From: Liquidambar formosana
Taxonomy: Eukaryota > Streptophyta > Magnoliopsida > Saxifragales > Altingiaceae
Direction: 5' to 3'
Assembly: GCA_039720395.1 (NCBI GenBank)
Contig: CM077833.1
Location: 4,610,797-4,674,796, forward strand
DNA: 64,000 nucleotides
Each line of letters begins with the position of its first letter. Within the stretch, counting starts at the first letter, position 1. Below are positions 13,430-24,600 of this stretch, piece after piece. The position numbers were made by a program, and so were the translations under genes. The notes beneath the pieces are model-generated. The model made no database searches, was not told the DNA's origin, and saw only the letters and a program-made list of their open reading frames with translations.

Positions 13430-13663
13430 AGAAACCTTAATCCAAGTTCGGTGGAGGTCAGACTCGTCGAAGCCATTAACAACTTCTTCCACAAAGTACT
13501 TTGTGGGATTGAAGGAGTTATGGAGTTGCATATCCTTAGGGTCTTCGACTTCAAACCTTGCAGTTTTGAGCTTATTCCCAGCATTAGCATTCTTCTTCCT
13601 TGTGCTACTTCCCGCGTCCAATATTGCCTCCAAATACCCATTTATCCATTCGTTCCCCGCCAT
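1791..13663 (-). CDS. SPS4: Sucrose-phosphate synthase, family C (SPS4F-like)
   Basis: Cytosolic enzyme making sucrose-6-phosphate from UDP-glucose and fructose-6-phosphate, the controlling step of sucrose synthesis. Fourteen exons: 13436-13663, 11470-11559, 6406-6629, 6141-6204, 5456-5655, 4881-5361, 4537-4668, 4267-4398, 3990-4166, 3732-3785, 3529-3591, 2510-3352, 2234-2361, 1791-2064. All have GT-AG borders and phases agree; total 3090 nt, 1029 aa (the family has about 1050). The start is ATG at 13663 ([16 protein letters not shown], the canonical N-terminus). Visible are DTGGQ (198-202), HGHYADAGE (about 314-322), SRPD (490-493) and the retaining GT-B EX7E pair Glu586/Glu594, then a C-terminal sucrose-phosphatase-like domain. 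Motifs such as [18 protein letters not shown] and WHLARKKKQ match Arabidopsis SPS4F better than SPS1F. Ser161 in QRINSD lies about where spinach regulatory Ser158 does, in a weaker context; that alignment is inference. No stop or frameshift was found. Confidence 0.96.
5692..5871. repeat. MITE family M1, copy 1 (SPS intron 4)
   Basis: Imperfect palindrome of about 180 bp. The left end (GCACGTGCTGATATAAGTTA) returns in reverse complement at the right end (TATCAGCACGTGC). Inner landmarks are CATTGGGGGTTGTAAC and CACAAAGTACAACTCTCAATG. Related copies lie at 5887-6050, 8968-9131 and 19085-19238. No protein; superfamily not determined. Confidence 0.6.
5887..6050. repeat. MITE family M1, copy 2 (SPS intron 4)
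   Basis: Second copy, directly beside copy 1 across a short AT-rich spacer. It has the same landmarks: TTGATATAATTTATATTAACA near the left, CATTGGGAGTTGTACC, then CCCCCAATGCATGGTACTGAT and ATCAACACGTACTAATA at the right. Followed at 6060 by a (TA)n microsatellite. Both copies fit in the 485-bp intron between SPS exons 4 and 5. Confidence 0.55.
6985..8315. mobile_element. Possible hAT-type non-autonomous element
   Basis: The left end reads AGGGGTGGCAATCTCACCC and the right end ATTGCCAGGCCTA, which in reverse complement (TAGGCCTGGCAAT) resembles it and the common plant hAT terminus TAGGGGTGGCAA. Inside both ends lie inverted stretches rich in GGGTTTGGGT / ACCCAACC. No convincing 8-bp duplication is visible and there is no transposase, so this is a tentative call. 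Confidence 0.35.
8352..8417 (+). other. Exon-like open segment in the possible hAT element
   Basis: After a long T tract and CAG, 22 codons read [17 protein letters not shown] and end in TGA. The polypyrimidine-AG start and helix-like composition resemble a terminal exon, antisense to SPS. It may be a captured gene scrap or chance; no partner exon was found. Confidence 0.2.
8968..9131. repeat. MITE family M1, copy 3 (SPS intron 2)
   Basis: Diverged copy of the family at 5692: TATAAGTTATATCAGCATCA and GCATTGGAGATTGTAC at the left, then GATGCAATCTTCAATATAG and AATACGTGCTCACCTGATTA at the right, followed by TCATCC as in copy 1. Confidence 0.55.
9461..9745. mobile_element. AGCATCTC-ended MITE
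   Basis: About 285 bp with terminal inverted repeats AGCATCTCCAATA (left) and TTAGAGATGCT (right), flanked by CTTA on both sides with one base of offset. The interior repeats AGCTTTTAGCT / AGCTATTTTT motifs in both orientations. Termini starting GAGCATCTCCAA are widespread in plant MITEs. Non-coding. Confidence 0.5.
10908..11160 (-). pseudogene. LINE 3' remnant with RNase H end
   Basis: On the minus strand the translation contains [21 protein letters not shown], matching the end of the RNase H domain of plant LINEs (the Asn/Ala-Ala-His-Ala-Leu motif). It is followed by a short 3' UTR and an A-rich end at about 10910-10918. Only the last part of the element is present. It lies in SPS intron 2 in the sense of SPS. 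Confidence 0.55.
13003..13180. mobile_element. Small inverted-repeat element (MITE)
   Basis: Arms of about 45 bp pair imperfectly: GATTTCTAATGTAA at the left with TTACATAAGAGATTTC at the right. Further in, TATTTTCATCCAATAG faces CTGTTGGATGAAAATA. The superfamily could not be assigned and no clear duplication is visible. Confidence 0.5.
13395..13428. repeat. (GA)n microsatellite beside SPS exon 1 donor
   Basis: A GA dinucleotide run of about 34 bp (CT on the SPS strand) beginning 8 bp inside intron 1. A pyrimidine-rich tract this near a 5' splice site is length-variable sequence that might affect splicing; that effect is only inference. Confidence 0.8.
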
Positions 13664-13812
13664 CTCCACTCCTTCTCTCCCCGTCTCCGTTTGCTGCCTA
13701 ACTATTTTTATACATATATATATATATATATATATACACGTATGTAGAGAGAAAGATTGGTTTCTGAGGTTTTCTCTTTTGAAACCAAGTGGGAGTAGAA
13801 GAGGCTGGGCTC

Positions 13813-13822
13813 CTTATAAAGC
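13813..13822 (-). promoter_or_regulatory. Probable TATA box of SPS
   Basis: On the minus strand GGCTTTATAAGG lies about 155 bp upstream of the SPS ATG. Initiation some 30 bp downstream would give a 5' UTR of roughly 120 nt, which contains a TA/CA microsatellite at 13713-13740. Position and sequence fit a plant core promoter; no transcript evidence is available. Confidence 0.5.
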
Positions 13823-14910
13823 CATGGAATTTCTATTTAATTAAAAATAATCCTAAGTTGTACAAAAAAAAGAAAAAAAAAAAGAATAATATATACTAAG
13901 TTATATGGAATAATAATACGGAATGGGTTGCCTTTGGTTTTCTCTTATTCCATTTAAAGCTAGGGTATATTATCCAAAGATCCTTACTCTTTTATTATTC
14001 TCCACAAGCCACCCACAACTTCCTTTCAAATCAAATTTGTTCATGAATTTTTCCTCTGCCGACTCCCACCAATATGATGTGGCGGTGGCGTTCGTGATAG
14101 TAATGAACTTTTTCAGCTTCTTTTTAATTTTATTTTTTAAAGTTGATTATTAGAAGGGAATATTAAAAATAGATAGGCGATGCTATACATCTTACCAAAT
14201 TTTTTTTTTACCCAGACGGCCACACGAACAAGACGTGTAATAATTCCCAACTATATATATGCCATTGAAAAAAAAAAAAAACACAAAACAAAAGCACACG
14301 GGAGATAAATCCCCATTATTTTGCCAGAAACTAATATCATTGCCATTGTGTATTTTCATTAAGGAATTATGTACCAATTCGGTAGGAATTAATATAGTTG
14401 TTTTTTTAGGCCCTATTTGGTTTGCGGATTTTATCAAGGAAAAAAAATAAAATATAAGAAATTGTACTTTTCTTTATTTGGTTGCAATGAAAATTGGAAG
14501 AAAAAGAAGAATTAGATTAATTTTGGCTTAATATGATTTTATCTTTTTCTTTCATTTTCTTTCCTCATTTTTTTTCCCTTTCTTTTTTCTCCTTTAGTAG
14601 AATCCATGAACCAAATAGAGGGTTAAAAAAAACCAAAGAACATTGAAAGAATGGCAGAGAAGAGGAAGTTTGTTTATTTTGTACGTTTACAAAATGGAGA
14701 AAAAGGGAAAGAAGTGAAAAAAAAAAAAAAAAACAAAAACAAAAAAACCTTATAACTACTCCATATGAAAATATCTAAGCCCTATGCAAGTATAATTATA
14801 TAAGGTAATCAAATACTTATTGATCCATCTTCTTGACTCATACATGCACTATGATGTATATACCCCCAGGCTATAAGTGCATGACATGCCGTAATTCCAT
14901 AAAATAATAT

Positions 14911-15189
14911 GTATTCCGTTAGTCCCACTTTATTTTATAACAATTTTTATTTTGACAAGTCTCAAAATGTTTGTCAGTGAAGACGTACAAAAAATCATTT
15001 TACTTTCCGACTTATCATTTCTTGTATTTAAAATTACAATGACTCTAATAATGCATAACACAACATAAAGTAAGAGGGTAAGATTAAAAAATTAAAATTA
15101 ATGAATCATATAACAATGCATTAAATAACTTACTTTAATATGTGTGTTTAATCAAAATGATTCAAACAATCTAGGACACAGGGAGGGAC
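14911..15189. mobile_element. Stowaway-like MITE, degenerate
   Basis: The right end in reverse complement starts AGTCCCTCCCTGTGTCCTA and the left end reads CCGTTAGTCCCACTTTATTT, both close to the CTCCCTCCGT terminus of Stowaway MITEs. The arms pair only partly, and TA target sites are uncertain because of the AT-rich flanks. Confidence 0.4.
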
Positions 15190-15869
15190 TCTTGCATAAA
15201 AGATGGGATCCTTTTGGTAATTACAAGAGGTTATTTTGTTTTACATGCTTTGCAACTGTCTACAACAAAAACAAACACATTTAAGTATTTTTTTTTTCTC
15301 TTGGTACGTGCTGCTGAAAAATACAAATCTTTCTATTTTTAAGTGGCCGTGTTCCTCTGCCGCCATTTTTGTTTACATTTGTTGCAATCATTGCTATTAC
15401 CAACCAAAATGGATCAATATCACATTGCTGAGGACTCATAGGCAATTTCACTAAATAAGCAAAACAATGGATTGCTTTTTCGATCTTACCCCTTATATAA
15501 ATGTAAGAAGCAGCAGCTCATACTGATGGAGTACGAGATGGTGATTATGGCGGTGGTGGTGGGTGTGGCGGTGATTGCAAGTGGCTCATAATGAAAATCA
15601 TGGCAACTGCTCTAGACAACAAGTCATCCATCATAAGGCAGATCACACATGTCAGAGGGGTAATTTTACGGTATTCACAAACTTTTTACACTTCCACTTG
15701 TTAGTATCTTTTTATAAAAATAATATTTCACCAATTCAACTATTAGATTACATAATCTTGTCATGCATGCCAAATTTTAAATTAATCGGATATCGGTTGG
15801 ATTGACAAAATATAATTTCTATAGAAAAAGATTGATGGGTATAAGTGTAAAAAATTTTATACCAACGGA

Positions 15870-15872
<3 letters not shown>

Positions 15873-15926
<54 letters not shown>
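15873..15926. repeat. (CT)n(TA)n compound microsatellite
   Basis: About 32 bp of CT repeats run straight into about 20 bp of TA repeats and a short CA tail. Confidence 0.85.
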
Positions 15927-16077
15927 CACACACAAGCGGTAGCCCGTGCGCAGATTAATTAAATCCAATTAACTTTTCCAATATGAAGGGAGTATTTTAT
16001 TAATTTATTTTTTCCTTCGATTTTCTGAGCTTATTTATGATCACCACGTCTTTGATTTCTTACTTTATAATTTGATA

Positions 16078-16742
16078 CTAGAATGGACCCTGCGCGATGC
16101 GCGGGAGCCAAACAATAACTTCATTTAAATACTTATATAAGTACCAAAAATGCTATTATTTTCTCTCAATCTAGTTAAATAGGATTATTAAGAAAAAGAG
16201 ATTTAACAATTAATGTGAAATAAAAAAAAATGACTAAAGTTAAGTGACCAGGTTTTTAATTTTTCCAAACAACACTTTAGTATTGATTTTATAGGTCACG
16301 TTGGTAGTCAGTTTTTAACAAATTGACAATCAATTTTTTAACTTTTTCTCCTATGGATCAGGCAGCCTTTTCTTATTTGTTATTGTGGAATTACTTTTTT
16401 GCCCTTCTTAATTCATTTCTTTAGCTTTTTTATTACTTGGCTTTTTGGTCTTTTGGGTGTAATAGAAGGACTGCTGACATCATCATGTGGGTCCAAAATA
16501 AAGGAGAGAAGGAGATTTTGGAGGGAATGGTTATGTACTTGCCATGTCACCTATTGCTTATGTCATCATAACTCTTAAATATAATATGTAATAGATATAT
16601 ATATATATAGATATTTATTCTCTTAACTTATTTGTTTTCTCTTTTGATGTTGAAGGAGCTTTGCCACGTGACAAGTTCTGAATACATGAGAGGGAAGGCT
16701 TGATCACGTGACACACTATCTTTTATATAATAATAGTATAGA
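16078..16742 (-). mobile_element. Non-autonomous Helitron
   Basis: On the minus strand the element begins TCTATACTATTATTATA, a typical plant Helitron 5' end (TC start). It ends CTAG preceded by a GC-rich hairpin at about 16089-16105 (stem GCGC/GCGC, loop ATC) seven bases before the end. It sits between A and T, the Helitron insertion preference, with no target duplication and no terminal inverted repeat. Length 665 bp; no Rep/helicase, so it depends on an autonomous partner. Both ends and the insertion dinucleotide agree, which makes the call fairly secure. Confidence 0.75.
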
Positions 16743-19084
16743 TATCATTTTTTGGATTGGTACGTTGGATGATCACGCCATAAAATTTAATATTAATTTT
16801 ATTTTTATTTCATATACAAAATTTTTAGAAATAAATAAATAAAATTAGTTTGTTAATATGCCTTCAGAAGGATGTAGCTGTGGCCATACTACTCAATTCA
16901 AGAGCTCACTAATATTTAATTTTATTTTGGTAATAATCACATAAATTTTAATGACTTACCTTTTGTCAAAATTTTCAGGAAATTGAAAAAAGCACGACTT
17001 GAGTATCTAAAATATCATTGTAAAATTTAAATAAAAAAAAAAAAAACGGTTGAAATTTAATTACTTGTGTTACCTTCTTAAAAAAGTCTATATTATGAAA
17101 TAATAAAAAAAAATAAAAAAAATTCCCTTCTCAATTAATGGTTGCGTAAGAGATGTATTGGATTGCTTGTTTTACACGTTCTTGGTATTGTTAACATTTT
17201 TTTCTGGCTTGAGATCGAGCGAGCGAGCGAGTCACTCAACCGTGGTGCCTCATTTCTTTTCTTTATCTAATCCTCCCATTCCTTGGAAGCTTTGGGTTCA
17301 GTGATCTACTAATGGTATATATTGCATTACCTTTGACAAATGTGTTTTTGGAGAATCACATATTTACCAAGAGGGTGATTGTCTTGTTGATAAACTAGCT
17401 AATAAGAGTGTCTATAAATTTTTAAAAAGGCTAATAATGAAGGGTGTCAATGTTTTTCTTAATTTCACATGGCCGGTAGTCATTTGCGCTAGATTTCATA
17501 ATTTTTTGCATATTTTCTTTTTTCCATTTACATTTTTTTGCTTTGTTTTATTTTCTTCTTCTTTGATTAATAATATTTAGAACTATGAGCACATGATTAG
17601 AAGCTTTCGAGGGTGCCAAACTCATTAGTTAGGATACTAGATTATCGCTTTATAATTCTTTAAGCTCTTTCAACCAAAAAAATAAAAAATAAAAAAAGAA
17701 AAAGAAAAAGACATATTTTAATTAAAGTTAAGATGACGTTAGATATTTCCTTCCATCCCACTAATGACGGGTTAATGAAATGGAGGTCTTAACAACTCCA
17801 AAATTTTGGGAGGAAAGCATAATTTTCAAAAATAAAGAGGAGGTCCCTATATTTTTATCAAAGTTGTAAATATATATTTTTTTTTGGGGAGTAAAATTGG
17901 AGGGGTTTGAACCCCTAACCAATCATAATCCTATCCTTTATCCCACCATCCCTCACCAACAACGAAAAGGGGAAAAAAAAAGAAAAAAAGGAAAGTATAA
18001 AGTCCATATTTTCAAGGTTGGTGACATTGAACAACTAAATCTGCAAAGATAGTACAGATAACAAATGGTCAAAGCATAGGAAGTGGAGGATTTGGGTTGT
18101 TCAAATGTTCATGCAGTTAAAGTCTCATCACGTGGCGTCAATCCAGCGATAATTTTACCATACAATTAAAGTCCCAAGCTTCACCAAATCTGGATCCCTT
18201 ATATTAACATGTGTTAACTTGATCACGGTCGACTCTTATAGTATCAACTATCAAGTGAAAGACAAGGAGCAAAGAGCATGCACCGAGTGAAGTGGCGTTT
18301 GGGATTAGTGTTTGCCGTCAAAAAGTAATTCAATTCGCTGTCAAGTAAGACTAGTTATTCACTTTCATCACATAATGCCATCCCTCAAATTAATAATTCA
18401 ACGCTTCTGAGTAGTGATAGAGATAATGTTGCATGCTTTTTTAAGGCATTACTCGAATCCTCCATCGCCATCAACTGTTGAATAAACTCGGCATATTTTG
18501 TGGCATCGGATACCTAAAACCCAAAGGCATCATTGGCAGTCCACTTGGCTATCTAGTATAATCCTAAAAAATTGTCGCATTTTCCCAAAAAGTAATACCA
18601 TATTGCAAAAGAAGAAAATAATTTAAGACAAGGGAGAGAAAAAGAAAAAGATAAAGCTTAGGGGTTCCATTTCCATATATCGGATGGGAGAGAGGCAAAA
18701 AAGAAAAAGAAAAAGAAAAAGAAACTCAAAGGCTAAAAATAAAGGGATGAATTGAAGTGTATGGACATGGGAGTTGGGGAGGTTACATCATCGGCACGAG
18801 ATCGAAGAACAAGTGGGAGGTAGCACACATGCATGGGGCTGAAGACACACAGGAATTCAAATCCAAATAGATATTTGAAGGAATATCCAATTGGTTAAGA
18901 GTACTCCATGCCATCACATTTTTGGCCAGTTCAACTCTTTCTTCCTTTTATCTTCTTTTTACACCTCCTACTTCCCAAACGATATATGCCACTTGCATTT
19001 TTTGACATTACACCCACTTAATTAAGCTCAGGTTCATGATATATATATACACACACAAACACACACTATGGATCTAGTTTTGTA

Positions 19085-19238
19085 AAGATGTATTGATGTA
19101 AGTTATATCAACACCATACATTGGGATTGTACCAGCCCTATGCATGTGTGAGTTATATGGTACAAACTCACCTATACACAAAATATAACTTTCAATGCAT
19201 GATACTGATATAAAAAAATCAGCACGTGTTAATAAGAC
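19085..19238. repeat. MITE family M1, copy 4
   Basis: Landmarks TAAGTTATATCAACACC, CATTGGGATTGTACC, then AACTTTCAATGCATGATACTG and ATCAGCACGTGTTAATA match the three copies in SPS introns. It is preceded by a TA/CA microsatellite. Confidence 0.5.
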
Positions 19239-20330
19239 CAAATTCATTTATATTGTAGATACCTCATTTGCATACCCAATTTCCTAGATTCACACCTCTC
19301 CATCTTAGGTGAATTATCGCATGTGCATTATTATTTCATCCCATCTTTGGAGTTAGACTCTCCTCATTCTAAGAAGTCCATATAAATTTTTCGGGATCCA
19401 ATTTGGTTAAGTTTTGAAGGCAAAAAAAAGCTTTTGCGACTTAGATGGCATGCATTTTTTTGTTTGGTTTCCAATTCCCACCAAATATATCCCTAGATTA
19501 TCCTAGGATCCTTAGGATATTATTTATAGGCCTGGTTTAAAGTTTGGTAAACTTTGGATGTAATTTAGTTATAAATGATCTATAGTAGGCCCAATTGAGG
19601 TAATTTTGGTTTTAGGAGATATAAATGAACCAAAAGCCTTATGCGTCATTTCTAAAACATGTATAATAACTATTTATTGAACATTCAGATGTCTAAAAAT
19701 TCAATTTAGACATATGAAAACTTATAAGATTTCAGTCTATATTTCAATTAACCTCTCTGTATTTTTCAGATATTTGAAATGGAAACTTTGCTATACAAAT
19801 TGGTTCTCAGTCAAGTTGCTCCTATAACAAATCATAACCTTTTTATTTTTGATTTACTTTAAACTTGTTAATGAAAATAAGCAAACAACTCCCTATTTGA
19901 ATTCAAATAAAAAAAAAAAAAAATCAAATTTCAAGTAAATCAATATTTTATTTCTAAGTTTTAGTACAAAATCCAATTTTTGACAAAATTTCTAAAATTA
20001 AAAATGCGATTAGACCAATCTATACATGATAATAAAATTTCATAAAATTAAATATGTCTTATAAATATATAAAATTAATTTATCTGGAAAAAAATTATTT
20101 TGAAAAACGAAGTTTAACGAAAATTCACTCTTTTCAATAGCCAAAATTTTTGCAATCAAAATTCTGAAATTGCATGCTATGCCAGCCCACGCTTGAACTA
20201 CTCAAGGCATCTTATAATAATGCTTAAATACATCAAAATCCTAGGAATGCAATGCCCATGCAAGGATTAACCGACATATCATGGAATACATTAAGTAACT
20301 ATCATGATGTTTAAAAACTAGGTCCTCATA

Positions 20331-20547
20331 ATTTTTTTTTTTTTTTTGATGGGCAAAAGAAAATATATAAAATTAAATGAGTTTCAGACTTACAAAACAC
20401 CAAATACCTCATCCCAACGTTGGTTCAAAAACAACTTAGCTACAACACCAACTAAAGCAACCTTAAAGAAACTCAGCTTACACAAGCAAAACAACAAACA
20501 CTTATGTGAGATGCCTTTGAATGATGCGTTCTTATTATAGTTTAACA
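20331..20547 (-). mobile_element. LINE 3' tail (first)
   Basis: On the minus strand a 3' UTR ends TTTTCTTTTGCCCATC followed by about 15 A, a typical plant LINE 3' end. The upstream part was apparently cut short (5' truncation) or hidden by the next LINE tail. Confidence 0.4.
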
Positions 20548-20852
20548 TTGTTTTTTGTTTTTTGTTTTTTAATTGGCAAAGGGAATTAGGAACTTAATTA
20601 AGTTGAAATAAAATGATAACTTAATGTGCAGAGGAAAGCACACTCCCAATACAAACTGATTGACCAAGAAACCCCGAAACTAAACAACAGACTCCACAGC
20701 TAGAGCAAGTGACAATAACAAACTCAACAGTCAACACCCAACACACAAAACGAAAAAAAAAAAAAAATAATAATTAAAAAAAAACAGAAAATGCATGAGA
20801 CCACATAAGGATGGGAAGATGACTCACCTGTCATGGGAACAGGCGACCGTTG
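20548..20852 (-). mobile_element. LINE 3' UTR, split by the LTR element
   Basis: Minus-strand sequence ends CCCTTTGCCAATT followed by an A-rich tract, another LINE-type 3' end. The region reads on, across the LTR element inserted at CGTTG, into the RNase H remnant at 26658-26885, so the two pieces were probably one LINE before insertion. Continuity is inferred from orientation and the target duplication. Confidence 0.45.
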
Positions 20853-21668
20853 TGTTGGGGATATTCATGGATTTTGTGAAATTCGTCACAGAATATTTAT
20901 TAAAAATTAAACATGAATATAATTTACAACACAAATTAAAAATCACAATTACAATGAAATTGAACATGGATAAAAAAAAATAATATTCACAATTTGAATT
21001 AACAAAAATCAACACAAGAAATATATTTAATTAAAATAAAATAGAGTAAGAAGAGTTGGCCTGTGGGAACGCACGTGAGATCACGTTGTCCTAAAGAAAC
21101 TATCGCTTCCCTACGTACAGGTGCTGACGGACGACAGAACTTCCAAGATACAATCCCAAAACTCGCAGCTCCCTCTTCTATGGGTACGTCTACAAGAAGA
21201 GTACGATGAACTCGTCCATGATCAGTTGCCCGTAAATACAATATATAAAATAACTCAATAAAACTCTTAGAGAAATATAGTGGAAAAGGATTGAGAAGAT
21301 AATGTAATTAAAAATCCCTCTTTGTTCATGTAGAGAAGCCCACTATTTATAATAGTAAAATGATGAAATTGGTTTGGGCTAATAAAGGCCCAAAATAAAT
21401 ATCATAATGATTCTTATAACATCCCAATTAATAATATGAAATAAAAGTCCAACGGCTAGCAACGGACACCCATAAATCATAGAAATTAAGGTCTAACGGT
21501 CAAATGAAATAAACTCATATAAATAGGCCATTAAGTCATGTGTGCGCCACGTCATGCGCCACATCACAACACGGAGGGCCGGTCCGGGTTGAGGTGGGCT
21601 ATGTAGGTCCGCACACGTATGTAGTCCGAAGTTTTAAAACTTTAAAGATAATCACATATTTTCTAATA
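20853..21668 (-). repeat. 3' LTR of the LARD-like element
   Basis: Begins TGTTGGGGATATTCATGG on the plus strand and ends TTTTCTAATA, where the partner LTR has TTTTCTAACA, so the terminal CA has mutated. It adjoins the polypurine tract at 21669-21684. Confidence 0.8.
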
Positions 21669-24600
21669 ATCCCCCACAAAATTTAAATCTTCGACAAATA
21701 AATAATTAAACAAATTAAATATATATATATAAACGAAATATATATAGGGCAACTATATACTATGCAATGGGTGTAGGTGTCTTCTAGACTTCGAACCTCA
21801 CTTAGTGTTAACCGTTTCCATTTGAGGAGTCATAGTGGCAAAGCTTGAACTTGACCCCTTGAACCAAACTTCAACAAGTCACACACATAGTATTGATATG
21901 GGACGTGGTTCTAGGCGGGTTAGCGCAATTTATGGCCATGTGCTCTATCTTGATTTTCATGAGAGTTTCTAGGGTAAGCCCAAACCCATAGCCTTGGCCT
22001 CACGGCGGCTCTCACATAAGTAAATCCTCCAAGGGTACTGTGACTGTACCCTGCAAGAGTGTTCCTACCTCGGGCTTATTCAGAGTAAAACTCTTCCTTA
22101 CTGTCACATCAATAGCACTCTCATCATAGGGATGGGGAGGAGACTCTCTCATGGTAGAAAGTGCTTTTATGAGTCACATGCTGCGGATTGTTCCTACTCG
22201 TTGAACCTTCTTCATGGGATCTCCAATCACAAAGGTCGGGTTACCTCCATTGATGACTCCCTGTGGGCTTAAGCCCCATCCCCCTCGATGGATAAAATAA
22301 CTGTATTTCTGTATAAGTCTTTAGTTGATTGATCAGTCACATTTCATATATCATATTCTGCATCTCATCAAAATATTGGCATCATCATTCTATTTCCTGC
22401 ATCATAATGCTTCGCATAGACATTAGTCAAACTTTAAATGATATAGAAATGCCAATATAGTGAACCTCCATAGTAATGAATATTTTTCCTCTTAATGAGT
22501 TCACAAATAAACATAAACTAAATCTCTATAATTTATAAAAGCATTTCATGAACAATGTATGTTTTATCTCAAAAACAAATTATATTCATGATAGCATAAC
22601 AAATTCTAAATAAACAGAATATGATAAATTCCTCAGGAAAATTATCCATGATTGCTACATACATACTCTATGAAAATCACAAGATAAAATAATCACTCAA
22701 TTAATAATATCACGCAGCAAATAAAACAAGTATTTCTATTTCCAGGTCCGCAATTACTCTTCATACAATGTTCAATAGTTCAAGTATCAAGTTATTTCTG
22801 AATTATTATTTTATAAAATCACAATCTTGGCCTTTTTAAAAATTTACCACAAAATATAAACCTCACATAAAATATAATATACTACAATAATCACTACCCG
22901 ATAATAAACCCCCACATTCAAAAGATTTTATAATATACCACATACAACGAACTTTGTTCAACAAAATTCTACATGAGAATAATATAATTTTAAATCAAAT
23001 TCTATGGAATTCATTCGTATATACGAATCCATGTAACATAAGGTAGCAAAGAGCACATAAATAGAAACTTATAGACCAACAATTTATTTTTTTTAATAAA
23101 AAAATAATAAAGAAAACACCAATTGGGCTTAGTGAGCATAAACAACTTTTAAGATAATTGACAACCTCATATGCTTCACTAAAATTAATTTTGTGATCAT
23201 AGAAATAAACCATAATTATTTTTAATAAATGATTAGATTAACAATTTTATATCAAGAAAATTCCTAATTCACAATCAGCTGATCCAACCATATAATTTAT
23301 TTAATGCTACACATGTAAAGTCATATTTTTTTTCAAATCATACAAATTTCGAATATTACACAAGAAAATTAAAAAATTTAGATTAAGATCAAAGTCCCAT
23401 GCAACATCTATATTTAATTCATATAGCAGATTGAAAACCTCAAATTAATAACAATTTTTTTTTTCCCTACACAAATTAAAAAACAACCACAAAAAATTTA
23501 TCTTAGATAAATCTAGTGTCCAATATAGAATTTATATCGACCATTTTTTATTATTTTAAAGATAATTCTATTTCCATAAATTTGCACAGTTGGAAATTGT
23601 GTCCATCAAATTCATTCTCATTATTACATATGTATGAATGCAAAAATGAACATTTAAATAAAACAACTCACATAAGTTATAAGGTTCTGAATATATCTCT
23701 TCTACATATCCTTTACTCTCACTTCCATTTTATTCAACTTCATAAGAAAGCTAATAGATATTTATCAAGGATACTAGCAGACTAATATAGCATTAGCCCC
23801 AACAAAAAAAAAAAAAAAAAAAACTTTGTCATGGGTTCTAAATTTAAGTGCAACAACTCCAAAAGAGAAACTTGGCCTCAATGTGAGAAAATAATTTTTA
23901 ATACAAATTAAGAAGGCCAACAAGTCACCAGAAAAATACAAGGAGTAAATACCAGGCAAATACTTGGTCATAACATTAATTTTTAGCTTCCTTTTTTTCT
24001 TTTCTTTCCCTCTTTTTCTTTTTCATTTTTTTTTTTTCATTCACAGTCTAATAACATACATAGATTAGTTGAACAATTCTAATAGAAATCCCTCTCACAT
24101 AATTTAAGCATTCACCTTTCTAATTTTCTCAACAAAATAAAAGTTTAGAGCAACATATATCATAAAATAACTACAAGTGATTGGTAACATGTAGACGAAC
24201 AGGTGTTTGTTTTATTCATTTATTATTTTCTATTATATAACTTCTCTATGAAGATTGAAGTAAGAAAAATTTGCAATCTAAAAACTTCATTAGCCCTCAT
24301 CAAGATAGATTACAGATCAAAATGCACAACTTTGAGTCCAAGCAAACCAAAACATGATTGCATCTCAATCCAATTAAAATAGCAAAAGAAGCTCAATATT
24401 AATTCTAAATTACCCATTCAGCTATTAACAGCTAAAAGAATAAGAACACAATATGTAACCAATAAAACACACCAGCCATTAATTACAAGGTTTGCACAAT
24501 AAAGCTATTCTCATAACCAACGGCTATACTAATAATATCACAATAAAAGACAATTGCAGTTTATAAAAATAAATAATAAATAAATAAATTTATAGAAGAC

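Larger units (their letters stand above)
11560..13435 (-). other. SPS intron 1 (1.9 kb)
   Basis: Donor AAG/GTTTCT after exon 1 and acceptor GACAG/GTGATA before exon 2. AT-rich. It holds one MITE (13003-13180), an A run of about 27 at 12761-12787 and a (GA)n tract close to the donor. No gene seen. Confidence 0.8.
13850..20330. other. Gene-free region upstream of SPS
   Basis: About 6.5 kb of AT-rich DNA with many A or T homopolymers. Apart from the Helitron, the Stowaway-like MITE, the MITE M1 copy and microsatellites, I see no gene, RNA or open frame with coding character. Confidence 0.6.

Noticed and set aside
21760..22290. Moderately GC-rich block in the LARD-like element as a gene
   Set aside because: All six frames are broken and no splice arrangement gives a protein; it is better seen as untranslated retroelement sequence.
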